A stretch of 9,787 nt of DNA from contig DTYY01000322.1 of NCBI GenBank assembly GCA_012961645.1, positions 1 to 9,787 of the forward strand, given 5' to 3'. Below are positions 1 through 6,935 of this stretch, in pieces. The position numbers and the translations under genes were made by a program. Position 1 is the first letter of the stretch; every line of letters begins with the position of its first letter. The notes below the pieces were generated by a model, which saw only the letters and a program-made list of their open reading frames with translations, made no database searches and was not told the origin of the DNA. The stretch comes from Methanosarcinales archaeon. GTDB taxonomy: Archaea > Halobacteriota > Methanosarcinia > Methanosarcinales > Methanogasteraceae.

Positions 1-1851
1 ATAACACCTCCTGCAGGCGTAACAGGTCTATCAAACACAACCTATGAGGAGAGCTTCATCAGCTGGAGATGGATCGATCCGGCAGACCCTGACCTCTCTT
101 CAGTGATCGTCTATCTTGACGGAAGCTTCATTGGGAGCGTTCCGAAGGGAACTGAGTTTTACAATGCAACAGGTCTTTCACCTGCAACAGAACACGAGAT
201 TGCAACACGGACACTCGATACCTCAGGAAACGTGAACCCGGCATGGGTCAATGCAACAGCACGTACAAGACCGCTTCTGGCACTATCGCCCCACCTCCAC
301 CATATCAATGTGACACCGACCTCGTGCACACTAAACATCAGCGAAGAAACGAGGTTCTATGCCACAGGCTACGATCAGTACAGCAGTCCGATCAATGGTC
401 TGATATTCCACTGGTACCTCAACTCATCAAGTATCGGAATGCTCGACAGGATAAACGATTCTGCTGTGAAATTCACTGCACTGCACGCAGGACGCGCCGA
501 GATATATGCATTCAATGGCAGCATATCGAGCAACGAGTCCCACACAGTATGGATAACGGTGAACGCATCGCCAGGAACAGGTTCTGTCGTCGATGGAAAA
601 GGTAATGCCACATCAGGCAATTCGACTGCGATCGTCAACATCACCAACACTTCGATCGTTGGCACGGTCGATATCACAGAGGTCGATGATCCGCTCAACC
701 ACACAGGAGTCAACGGAGCCAGAACCAACCTCGGCACAGGCACCGAGATGGTCAAAGGTGTCCAGGTCAATGTGAGTGCAGAGATCGCGAATGCGCTGGC
801 AGATGACACGAGCGACAGGAGTTACGTGCACATCAGGATCGGCTACAACGAATCAGAACTCGGGGGGATTGAAGAGGACACGCTCTACATCTACAAGTTC
901 GAGAATGGCACAGGCTGGCTTAAGATGGACAAAAGCGAGAATCCAGACTACTGTTTCAACAATAACAGAAACACGACCGCAAACTATGTCTGGGCGAACG
1001 TGACCAATTGCAGCGTCTTTGGGATGGGTGGTGGCCCATCGGCGACTTCGGAGAGTAAGCCTCCAGCGATTGTATCATGGTGGAACAACAGAACCGGTGA
1101 CGATTCACTCAATCTCTCAGTAAGCACCAACGAATCGGTTGAGTTCGGTGTCATCTTCAACCAGACAGGAAATATCAGATGGAACGCCACTAATTACTCA
1201 GATAGATTCAATCTTTCTCTTTCATCAGACAATCAGAGCTACAGTTGGACCGCAAATGGTGAAAAATATCTCAACGTCTCGATGAACAATGCGAATGGCA
1301 CCTCCTCTGTAACTCAATGGCATATCGTCGTTCAGCCCATTTCAGATGCCCCCAGCATCACATCTTTTGCACCAACCGGGACCACGCCAAGCAGCATTGA
1401 TGGAGAAAACATGACATTCAACATCACTCTTGATCAGATTGTGGATGTCAGATGGCAGATCAATGGAACAGAAGTTGATACGAACATAAGTGTCACAGAA
1501 GCGAAATATACGAATACCAGTGCTTCAGTTGGTTACTGGAATGTCTCAGCGATTGCAACGAACGCCAATGGTAGTGATATGCAGACATGGTGGTGGACTG
1601 TTGGCGCATCGTCCGGAGAAACTACTTATGATTTCAGCACTGGCGAAGGATCGGATAAATGGGCGTATGAGAAACAAAACGAGGGATCTAAACCGCCGTC
1701 CACTGGTCCCACTATTTCTGGTGAGACTGAGTTTACGCCGTATACAGCAATAGAATCTTCCGATGATTCAAGATATCAAACAGCGATTAATAAAATGATT
1801 ATGCAACCCACCATTTCAATTTCACTATTATGGAAAGTCCATCAAACATAA
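1..1851 (+). CDS. Surface beta-sandwich protein; N-terminal part of a frameshifted giant multiheme cytochrome (5' end outside window)
   Basis: The frame is open from the first base, so the true start lies upstream; the GTG at 103 is internal to a domain. Numbering residues from base 1 (616 codons): an FN3-like domain at about 3-87 of a type common in Methanosarcinales/ANME surface proteins (VYLDGSF, YNATGLSPATEHEIATRTLD); an Ig-like, BIG2-like domain at about 101-188; a beta-rich domain at about 203-342 containing the pattern Y-x2-SELGGIEEDTLYIYKF and ending NCSVFGMGG; two PKD-like repeats at about 355-446 and 450-534; and the start of another beta-sandwich from about 543 (TTYDFSTGEGSDKWAYEK). 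About 38 N-x-S/T sequons indicate an extracellular, probably glycosylated protein. No heme motif is present in this part. The reading ends at TAA 1849-1851, but the last domain continues in frame 3, so this end is probably artificial or mutational. Role inferred: stalk or S-layer-like portion of an extracellular cytochrome. Confidence 0.8.
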   Translation: MTPPAGVTGLSNTTYEESFISWRWIDPADPDLSSVIVYLDGSFIGSVPKGTEFYNATGLSPATEHEIATRTLDTSGNVNPAWVNATARTRPLLALSPHLHHINVTPTSCTLNISEETRFYATGYDQYSSPINGLIFHWYLNSSSIGMLDRINDSAVKFTALHAGRAEIYAFNGSISSNESHTVWITVNASPGTGSVVDGKGNATSGNSTAIVNITNTSIVGTVDITEVDDPLNHTGVNGARTNLGTGTEMVKGVQVNVSAEIANALADDTSDRSYVHIRIGYNESELGGIEEDTLYIYKFENGTGWLKMDKSENPDYCFNNNRNTTANYVWANVTNCSVFGMGGGPSATSESKPPAIVSWWNNRTGDDSLNLSVSTNESVEFGVIFNQTGNIRWNATNYSDRFNLSLSSDNQSYSWTANGEKYLNVSMNNANGTSSVTQWHIVVQPISDAPSITSFAPTGTTPSSIDGENMTFNITLDQIVDVRWQINGTEVDTNISVTEAKYTNTSASVGYWNVSAIATNANGSDMQTWWWTVGASSGETTYDFSTGEGSDKWAYEKQNEGSKPPSTGPTISGETEFTPYTAIESSDDSRYQTAINKMIMQPTISISLLWKVHQT

Positions 1852-2460
1852 CTGATATCTTTGTTTTATGGGAAGGTTATGGAACCGATAATCCGTCGTA
1901 CCTTTATATCTGGAATTTTAATACACCTGGTTGGGAATTAGTAGGAAACGGTTCCTCCACTTCTAACGATAACATTATTTCTAAAAACTTTACCACCAAC
2001 TTTGATGACTATATCGATGCCAACGGTCTTCTCCATTTAGTATCGATGAGCGGCTGGACTATGGGAATGAGTACTCGATATATTCGTACTGACTATGTCA
2101 AGGTCGATGTGACCTATGCCGAAGCAAATCATCCCCCATCCGTTGAGACGCCGAAAATATATGATTCTTCGGTGATAGAGAGATACACGTTCAAGATAGG
2201 CGAAACTGTTATAATAAGGGCAAATGTAACAGATTCAGAAGGGGCAGGCGATATCGATGCTGCGACTATAACAATAACCAACCCCGATTCATCTGTTATG
2301 GTAGCCAATGTCACCATGAATAAGACTTCTACTATAACCAGAGGCTACATCTATGAATACAATTATACGATACCAGATGAACAGGCATCCAATGGGTACT
2401 GGTTTGTCGATGTCTATGCCAATGATACGTCAGATGTCAAAGCCGACGCTTCTACATTCT
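1621..2460 (+). other. AT-rich block within the cytochrome gene
   Basis: Hand counts of single lines give about 35% GC at 1861-1920 and 38% at 1981-2040, against about 55% at 721-780 and 57% at 4201-4260. The transition is gradual (about 42% at 1441-1500 and 47% at 2581-2640). The block coincides with the beta-sandwich domain that contains the frameshift. It may be a domain acquired by recombination or one evolving under different codon use. The boundaries are approximate. Confidence 0.5.
1786..1830 (+). other. Frameshift junction joining the two halves of the giant cytochrome gene
   Basis: Frame 1 reads a coherent domain up to about SRYQTAIN (aat at 1789-1791) and then degenerates to KMIMQPTISISLLWKVHQT and stop. 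Frame 3, directly after two in-frame TAA codons at 1788-1793, reads NDYATHHFNFTIMESPSN, which continues the same beta-sandwich domain. Restoring one A in the AAAA run at 1792-1795 gives AAT AAA AAT GAT TAT GCA and one uninterrupted reading frame to 4466. The apparent ATG at 1830 has no ribosome binding site and lies mid-domain. This is either a single-base deletion (real or from sequencing) or, less likely, recoding. Confidence 0.75.
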
Positions 2461-4466
2461 TCAATGTAATAGGTCTCAATATCTCATTGACTGTTGATGG
2501 GCCATACGACCCCGGTGATATCGTCTCTATCCATGGCGGTGTCCTCTATGCCAATGGAACACCTGTAGATCAAGCAGCTGTGGAATTGAATTCAACGTCC
2601 CCGGATAACGATGTGGTCAACCGCACAACCGTTTATACAGATTCTGCTGGCGATTACACGCTCAGCTACACTCTGAGCAATAATGCGGCAGCCGGTATGT
2701 ACACAGTTAAAGCAAATGTGACCAAAGGTGACCTGCAACAGACAGAAACTACCACATACAGCGTTAAAAAGGTTGCCAACCCCTCCAATATCAGAATTGT
2801 GACAGACAGAGATGTTTATCTCATTACACCGCAAGTCTGGGTAGATAATGGCGTCACATACTACTCCCCTCGCGTGGTCAACATCAGTGTTCTTGTTATG
2901 GACGACGATGGGATGTGTGCTCCAGGTGAAGTCTTAACAGTAACTGTTGAATATCCGGACGGGAGAACTCAGTCCGTTGCCATGACCGAGTACCAGGATG
3001 GATTCTGGAATGGAGACTTCACAGTGTATCACAATGATCCCACAAACACCTATACGATCAACGCCACAACAGATGGAGAGCCCTACTCAGGTAGCAGCAC
3101 CTTCGATGTTGATCGATTCGGATGCGATTCAAGCAACTGTCACAATTATGAGTTGCACAAACATGGTCCGAAAGGTGCTCATGACGCAAGTGCGCAGGAA
3201 GCGCATCAGGCACATAGCCCCATAAATTCGCGTGGCCATAGCGGGTGCGGAGACTGTCATACCGGGCAGGATTTGGACTGCGCTGAGTGTCATACAGATC
3301 TATTCCGGGGGACACATGCAGATGTTTCAGGCAACACTTTGACTGAGCGATGTAATTATTGCCATGACGGCTATGACGATTATACCAATACCGGCATTGC
3401 AGAACCTGTTCCAGCATGCAATACTTCCGGCTGCCATAACGGACAGCATGAAGACAAACCTGCCATGCTTCATAAGGGAACCCATGCAGATAACAAGGTC
3501 GATTGCGGATACTGCCATAACAATATGCACAGCATCTTTGAGCCATCCTGTGGGATGTGCCACCAAACCAAGGACGATCACAGCGAAGAATACGAAGTGA
3601 ACTGCAGTATATGCCATGACAATAAGCCCATGGTGTATACAGGTGTCAAACTTTACAACAGCACAGAAGAAAAATATAACACAACCTATTATACTAATGC
3701 AGACGTACACAGCGACAATCTGATCCCCGAATGCACCGCATGTCATGGCTCGCCACAGTACACAAACCATCTTGGAGCAGCGAGCTGCACCCAGTGTCAT
3801 GACAATGCTACACTCGATTACACCGGTGATGTGTTGCCTGAAGAGGAGATATATCACACGAATGCCACGATCCACACCACCAATCGAACGCTCATTCTGC
3901 CGAATCAGACGTTGACGTACAACGACAACTGTGCGGTCTGCCACCGCCAGATATATGGCGACATGACACCAGGAGAGCATTCAAACAATACAAACTGTTC
4001 AGCATGCCACTGGGGACCGTACATAGAGTATCAGGGAGTAGTGCAGGACAAGCCAATCGAGCACACGACAGAGATGGATAGGGTCAGCTGCTTCAAATGC
4101 CACACAGACTGGACAATGCTCGAGAAGACAGGAAAGACGCAATACTGGGTCAATGCCACGATGTACAATGCAAGCGTGCATGGAACCAGACCTGGCACCG
4201 ACTGCACACAGTGCCACACCGACTACCATCCGCCTCCCGAATACAAATGGAAGTGGTGCGACTGCTGCCACGTGGTGCAGTCAGACCCTGTGAACGATGT
4301 GGATCGTCACACCATCACCGCAAGCCCTGACACGCTCGATGTGACCGACTGCACACAGTGTCACGACGAAACATCTTATGATAATTCAGTAGCAAGATAC
4401 GGTGGTGCATCTGCTGAGTACAACTGCAGATGGTGCCACACATACCCGGATCAGGAGTACGGATAA
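1830..4466 (+). CDS. Multiheme c-type cytochrome, 17 heme motifs, with N-terminal surface domains (C-terminal part of the split gene)
   Basis: The 878-residue reading starts mid-domain and most likely continues the gene that enters at base 1. Residues 1 to about 110 complete the beta-sandwich begun upstream (ending TDYVKVDVTYAEANHPP). Residues about 115-430 are Ig-like or MG2-like modules (ITITNPDSS, LTVDGPYDPGDIVSIHGGV). Residues 432-870 form a cytochrome region with 17 heme-binding motifs: 15 CxxCH, and two CX4CH at C432 (CDSSNCH) and near 520 (CNTSGCH). Many additional histidines could be distal axial ligands. The heme domain runs to nine residues before the stop, with no C-terminal transmembrane helix or sorting tail, so any anchor must lie upstream of the window or be provided by a partner. 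Inferred role: extracellular electron transfer across the archaeal envelope, as proposed for ANME-type large S-layer cytochromes; the acceptor is unknown. The downstream small cytochrome begins one base after the stop. Confidence 0.88.
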   Translation: MESPSNITDIFVLWEGYGTDNPSYLYIWNFNTPGWELVGNGSSTSNDNIISKNFTTNFDDYIDANGLLHLVSMSGWTMGMSTRYIRTDYVKVDVTYAEANHPPSVETPKIYDSSVIERYTFKIGETVIIRANVTDSEGAGDIDAATITITNPDSSVMVANVTMNKTSTITRGYIYEYNYTIPDEQASNGYWFVDVYANDTSDVKADASTFFNVIGLNISLTVDGPYDPGDIVSIHGGVLYANGTPVDQAAVELNSTSPDNDVVNRTTVYTDSAGDYTLSYTLSNNAAAGMYTVKANVTKGDLQQTETTTYSVKKVANPSNIRIVTDRDVYLITPQVWVDNGVTYYSPRVVNISVLVMDDDGMCAPGEVLTVTVEYPDGRTQSVAMTEYQDGFWNGDFTVYHNDPTNTYTINATTDGEPYSGSSTFDVDRFGCDSSNCHNYELHKHGPKGAHDASAQEAHQAHSPINSRGHSGCGDCHTGQDLDCAECHTDLFRGTHADVSGNTLTERCNYCHDGYDDYTNTGIAEPVPACNTSGCHNGQHEDKPAMLHKGTHADNKVDCGYCHNNMHSIFEPSCGMCHQTKDDHSEEYEVNCSICHDNKPMVYTGVKLYNSTEEKYNTTYYTNADVHSDNLIPECTACHGSPQYTNHLGAASCTQCHDNATLDYTGDVLPEEEIYHTNATIHTTNRTLILPNQTLTYNDNCAVCHRQIYGDMTPGEHSNNTNCSACHWGPYIEYQGVVQDKPIEHTTEMDRVSCFKCHTDWTMLEKTGKTQYWVNATMYNASVHGTRPGTDCTQCHTDYHPPPEYKWKWCDCCHVVQSDPVNDVDRHTITASPDTLDVTDCTQCHDETSYDNSVARYGGASAEYNCRWCHTYPDQEYG
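4454..4457 (+). promoter_or_regulatory. Ribosome binding site for the small cytochrome
   Basis: GGAG lies ten bases before the ATG at 4468, inside the last codons of the large cytochrome. It selects ATG 4468 over the in-frame upstream GTG at 4402 and suggests translational coupling between the two genes. Confidence 0.6.
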
Positions 4467-4467
4467 G

Positions 4468-4908
4468 ATGCCTTCAGAGAGACCGAAGAGATTGATTGTG
4501 ATCATGACAGCGCTGTTTGTGATCGCTGCCACATCGCTTGCAGCTTACGGCATATTCGCAGGCGGACACAGCACATACATGAACCAGCCAGATCCGGATG
4601 ACTTCTGTGACCGATGCCACCCAGCGATTACAACCGCGCTGATGGCAGGTGAGCACGCACCTGCAAACTGTATCTGCCACGGCTACAATCCAAATCCAGG
4701 CATGGCGGGCACTGACTTTGATATCAACATGAAACACAATCTCACAAAGAAGGTATACTGCACGAACTGCCACTCCGAGTATAACGATGTCACAGGCGAG
4801 ATCGATATCGGAAATGGCGCAAGCGGGCTCAACCAGTCAGCACACTACATCATCGACACATCGAAGAAAGCGATGCTGTACAATCACTCCGCACAGCAGT
4901 TCAGGTAA
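4468..4908 (+). CDS. Small membrane-anchored c-type cytochrome with CxxCH and CxCH motifs
   Basis: A protein of 146 residues. The N-terminus is basic (MPSERPKR) and is followed by one hydrophobic segment at about 9-31, which is either a signal anchor or an uncleaved signal peptide. The mature part has CDRCH at 47-51, CICH at 68-71 (only one residue between the cysteines) and CTNCH at 98-102, with further histidines at 34, 63, 90, 126 and 140 that could serve as axial ligands. Two hemes are well supported; a third at the CxCH site is possible but non-canonical. The gene starts one base after the large cytochrome stop and has a GGAG site in the overlap region, so the two are almost certainly co-expressed. 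Inferred role: membrane-linked electron relay handing electrons to the large extracellular cytochrome. The chosen start removes 22 residues of low-quality sequence coded inside the upstream gene. A possible terminator follows. Confidence 0.85.
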   Translation: MPSERPKRLIVIMTALFVIAATSLAAYGIFAGGHSTYMNQPDPDDFCDRCHPAITTALMAGEHAPANCICHGYNPNPGMAGTDFDINMKHNLTKKVYCTNCHSEYNDVTGEIDIGNGASGLNQSAHYIIDTSKKAMLYNHSAQQFR

Positions 4909-4927
4909 GCATCTCAACAGGACAGAT

Positions 4928-4963
4928 GGGGAGGCGAAAACTCATATCAACGCTTCCCCTTTT
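4928..4963 (+). terminator. Possible terminator of the cytochrome operon
   Basis: An inverted repeat GGGGAGGCG / CGCTTCCCC (9 bp with one G-T wobble, 14-nt loop) is followed by TTTT at 4960-4963. It lies 20 bases after the small cytochrome stop and before the convergent lipoprotein gene. The T tract is short, and archaeal termination depends mainly on T tracts, so this is tentative. Confidence 0.4.
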
Positions 4964-5011
4964 AGTCCTCAGCCTTTACGTTTATACTCGTCCAAGCGCT
5001 TATTTCCTGCC

Positions 5012-5584
5012 TCATCCACCTGCACCCCATGTCCCAACCACGCTCCGGCTGTCCATATCAATGAGCGCTGATGCCGATGCATCCGCCCATGTGACGCTCA
5101 AGCATGTCTTTGCCGTGTAGAACTTCTCTGCTGTCTCTGGAAGAATCCGCCTGACAGTCGGAGTGCCCGCGTCACCTGAAAGCACACCAGCGATTTCAGG
5201 GTCCTGCATTGCGATCCCGATTGCATCCTGCCTTATCGATTCTGGAATCGCTTCAAGAAGGTAGCCAGTCCGGACGAGGTGGTCGTTATAGATGAACTCA
5301 TACCGGTCAGGATATATGCACGCGGGTGATGTGGCGGTTGCATGGAGGTGTGTGACACCGTCCTTTTTCATGGCCGAGACGGTTACGTTGTCATACACCA
5401 CACCCTCGTATGGGGCGATCTGGCGTGAGAGTTTTGCCTCGATCGCACTGTGACCTTCAGGCGGCGTGCCAGCCCACACGATCTCGTACGATTGAGTCTT
5501 CTCTCCGGTCTCGTTGATGCAGCCTCCACATACGACCATTGCTGCTGAGACGATGATCATAGCCAGTGCTGATATTGTTCTCAT
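5012..5584 (-). CDS. Small putative lipoprotein of unknown function
   Basis: A protein of 190 residues, family not recognised. The N-terminus is a signal peptide (MRTISALAMIIVSAAMVVCGGC) whose CGGC ends in Cys22, a lipobox-like site with cysteine rather than a branched residue at -3; lipid anchoring at Cys22 is therefore likely but not certain. The mature part is soluble and has no further membrane segment; the tail (FYTAKTCLSVTWADASASAL, IDMDSRSVVGTW) looks like a closing beta-hairpin. The start is ATG 5582-5584, with a GGGGATGA purine stretch about eight bases upstream. It lies 48 bp after the second paralogous surface protein on the same strand and no separate TATA box is visible, so it is probably the third gene of that operon, partly uncoupled by the hairpin at 5613-5631. 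It is convergent with the cytochrome genes. Confidence 0.75.
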   Translation of the reverse strand: MRTISALAMIIVSAAMVVCGGCINETGEKTQSYEIVWAGTPPEGHSAIEAKLSRQIAPYEGVVYDNVTVSAMKKDGVTHLHATATSPACIYPDRYEFIYNDHLVRTGYLLEAIPESIRQDAIGIAMQDPEIAGVLSGDAGTPTVRRILPETAEKFYTAKTCLSVTWADASASALIDMDSRSVVGTWGAGG

Positions 5585-5602
5585 GATATATCATCCCCTA
5601 AA

Positions 5603-5631
5603 AAGAAGATGTGGCGCGAAGGACACGCGCC
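5603..5631 (-). terminator. Intra-operon hairpin with T-rich tract (possible partial terminator)
   Basis: A perfect GGCGCG / CGCGCC stem (5613-5618 and 5626-5631, 7-nt loop) begins one base after the upstream stop codon. On the minus strand it is followed within five bases by the T-rich TTCTTTTTA, just before the ribosome binding region of the lipoprotein. It could terminate some transcripts, protect an RNA end or lower expression of the last gene. Confidence 0.4.
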
Positions 5632-5632
5632 G

Positions 5633-6922
5633 TCATTGCACATCTCCGATCGTTATCATATACTCAAACGCCTCGATATGGTGCGGGAGTATCATGAGTT
5701 CCCAGTCTCCGGCTGCGCCATCAGCGGTGTAGCGCTCGCGATGACCGCCATACCCTTCATTATATATCTCATCGCTTGCACTCTCCCATGGCGGGACGCA
5801 GTCGCTTCCACCGAGATTGACCGAGCCTTGGATGGCGATACCGGTGAGACTGAGTGCCGCGTCTCCATTTGGTCCGGAGAGGTTTACGTCAAATGATGGA
5901 TCTTCGTCGCTCTGGTCTGTGCTCCTGCACATGCCATACTTACCCCACCGGTTCGAGATGAGATCGATTGTGATTGCCCCGTCGGTTTCTGTCGTAAACG
6001 TCTTTACGAAGTACTCTGTCGGCTGCGTCCAGACCTCAAAGCTCAGATAAATCGCCGTCTCATCCCACTTATGGATCGTTGCCGAATCATCGATGTTCAG
6101 ATCGAGCTCGCCATTGTATCCACCCTTTGCACCGTCAGGGACAGAGAGATGCATATTAATGGTGGCGTTTCCACCTGCCGGCACAACCGATGGTGCGTCT
6201 ATCGTGATCGCGTCACCATCGAATGCCTGAGCCGTGCTGTACAATCCATAATACCGCCCACCATCGCGTATCTCTGGATCGATCTCGACGTCTTCCTCGC
6301 CGATGTTCTCTATGTGGATCTCGTAATCGTACTTCCTGCCAGACGCGACACGATCATAGACATGGGAAGGCTGCACCCGTATCACAGGCGGCTTCCACAC
6401 CTCGACATCGAGGTCGAAGGTGTTGATGTAGTTTTGGTACGGCGTCGGATACGGCGTCGGCATCACGTCTTCGGTGAATGCGACCTGTGTGCTGTAGTAC
6501 CCGCGTTCTGCGACATCAGGGATCTCGATTGTGATTGTAAACTCTTCCTCGGAATCGGGATTTAGCTCTGCTGACGCGGGCGTTATCGTGACCCAGTCCT
6601 CCTCGAAGATGTAGTCGCTGTATGGCCGGGAGATGATCATCGGTTCTACTGGTATCGTCTTGTTGTCGATATTTTTCACCGTTACAGTGACCTCCTCGCT
6701 ATCACCTGGCGTCATCTCTATCCAGTCATTACGTGGGCTGATACGGAGTTTCGAAAAGTTCATGTCAGGCAGATCTTCTGGCGGCGCCGGAATCGATCTG
6801 ACTCCGGTTACAGTGATCTCTTTTACTGGCATCGCTGTCATCGCTGCCATCACCGGGGCGCCTGATGCACTGATGAGTAGCAGAGCGAGCACCACACTCA
6901 CTCTTTTGCATGGTCTCTTCAT
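5633..6922 (-). CDS. Secreted Ig-like beta-sandwich protein of unknown function, paralogue 2
   Basis: A protein of 429 residues. The start is placed at ATG 6920-6922 because GGAGG sits five bases upstream; an in-frame ATG at 6970 would add 16 residues overlapping the previous gene. There is a signal peptide at 1-27 (MKRPCKRVSVVLALLLISAS, then GAPVMAA). Domains: a first Ig-like domain at about 54-177 (DSEEVTVTVKNIDNKT); a proline/tyrosine linker VMPTPYPTPYQNYIN at 153-167; a second Ig-like domain at about 179-298 with ITIDAPSVVPAGG at 239-251; and a C-terminal beta domain at about 300-427 that ends like the PPC/P-domain type of secreted sandwich (GDWELMIL, EYMITIG). Cys332 and Cys375 are matched in the neighbour and may form a disulfide. 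No C-terminal anchor is seen. It is a tandem duplicate of the upstream gene, 13 bp away. The function is unknown; a structural or binding role at the cell surface is inferred. Confidence 0.85.
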   Translation of the reverse strand: MKRPCKRVSVVLALLLISASGAPVMAAMTAMPVKEITVTGVRSIPAPPEDLPDMNFSKLRISPRNDWIEMTPGDSEEVTVTVKNIDNKTIPVEPMIISRPYSDYIFEEDWVTITPASAELNPDSEEEFTITIEIPDVAERGYYSTQVAFTEDVMPTPYPTPYQNYINTFDLDVEVWKPPVIRVQPSHVYDRVASGRKYDYEIHIENIGEEDVEIDPEIRDGGRYYGLYSTAQAFDGDAITIDAPSVVPAGGNATINMHLSVPDGAKGGYNGELDLNIDDSATIHKWDETAIYLSFEVWTQPTEYFVKTFTTETDGAITIDLISNRWGKYGMCRSTDQSDEDPSFDVNLSGPNGDAALSLTGIAIQGSVNLGGSDCVPPWESASDEIYNEGYGGHRERYTADGAAGDWELMILPHHIEAFEYMITIGDVQ

Positions 6923-6927
6923 GGTCG

Positions 6928-6932
6928 CCTCC
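6928..6932 (-). promoter_or_regulatory. Ribosome binding site of paralogue 2
   Basis: GGAGG (followed by CGACC) five bases before ATG 6920-6922. It overlaps the 13-bp gap to the preceding gene and decides the start against the in-frame ATG at 6970. Confidence 0.75.
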
Positions 6933-6935
6933 ATT

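Noticed and set aside
1786..1800. Programmed -1 frameshift at the cytochrome junction
   Set aside because: The local codons AAT AAA ATG do not form a canonical slippery heptamer, and a Lys tRNA would have to re-pair on TAA; an indel explains it better.
3327..3980. Long minus-strand open readings opposite the heme domain (also 3058-3546)
   Set aside because: They follow from the repeated codon pattern of CxxCH motifs on the plus strand; the coding strand is clear.
4926..5120. Plus-strand 64-codon reading with a hydrophobic, signal-like N-terminus
   Set aside because: It lies in the terminator-like hairpin and antisense to the end of the lipoprotein gene, has no ribosome binding site, and its body is low-complexity Pro/His/Ala with no fold-like pattern.
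6071..6565. Plus-strand readings opposite the two surface-protein genes
   Set aside because: Shadows of the minus-strand genes, whose signal peptides, ribosome binding sites and paralogy are clear.
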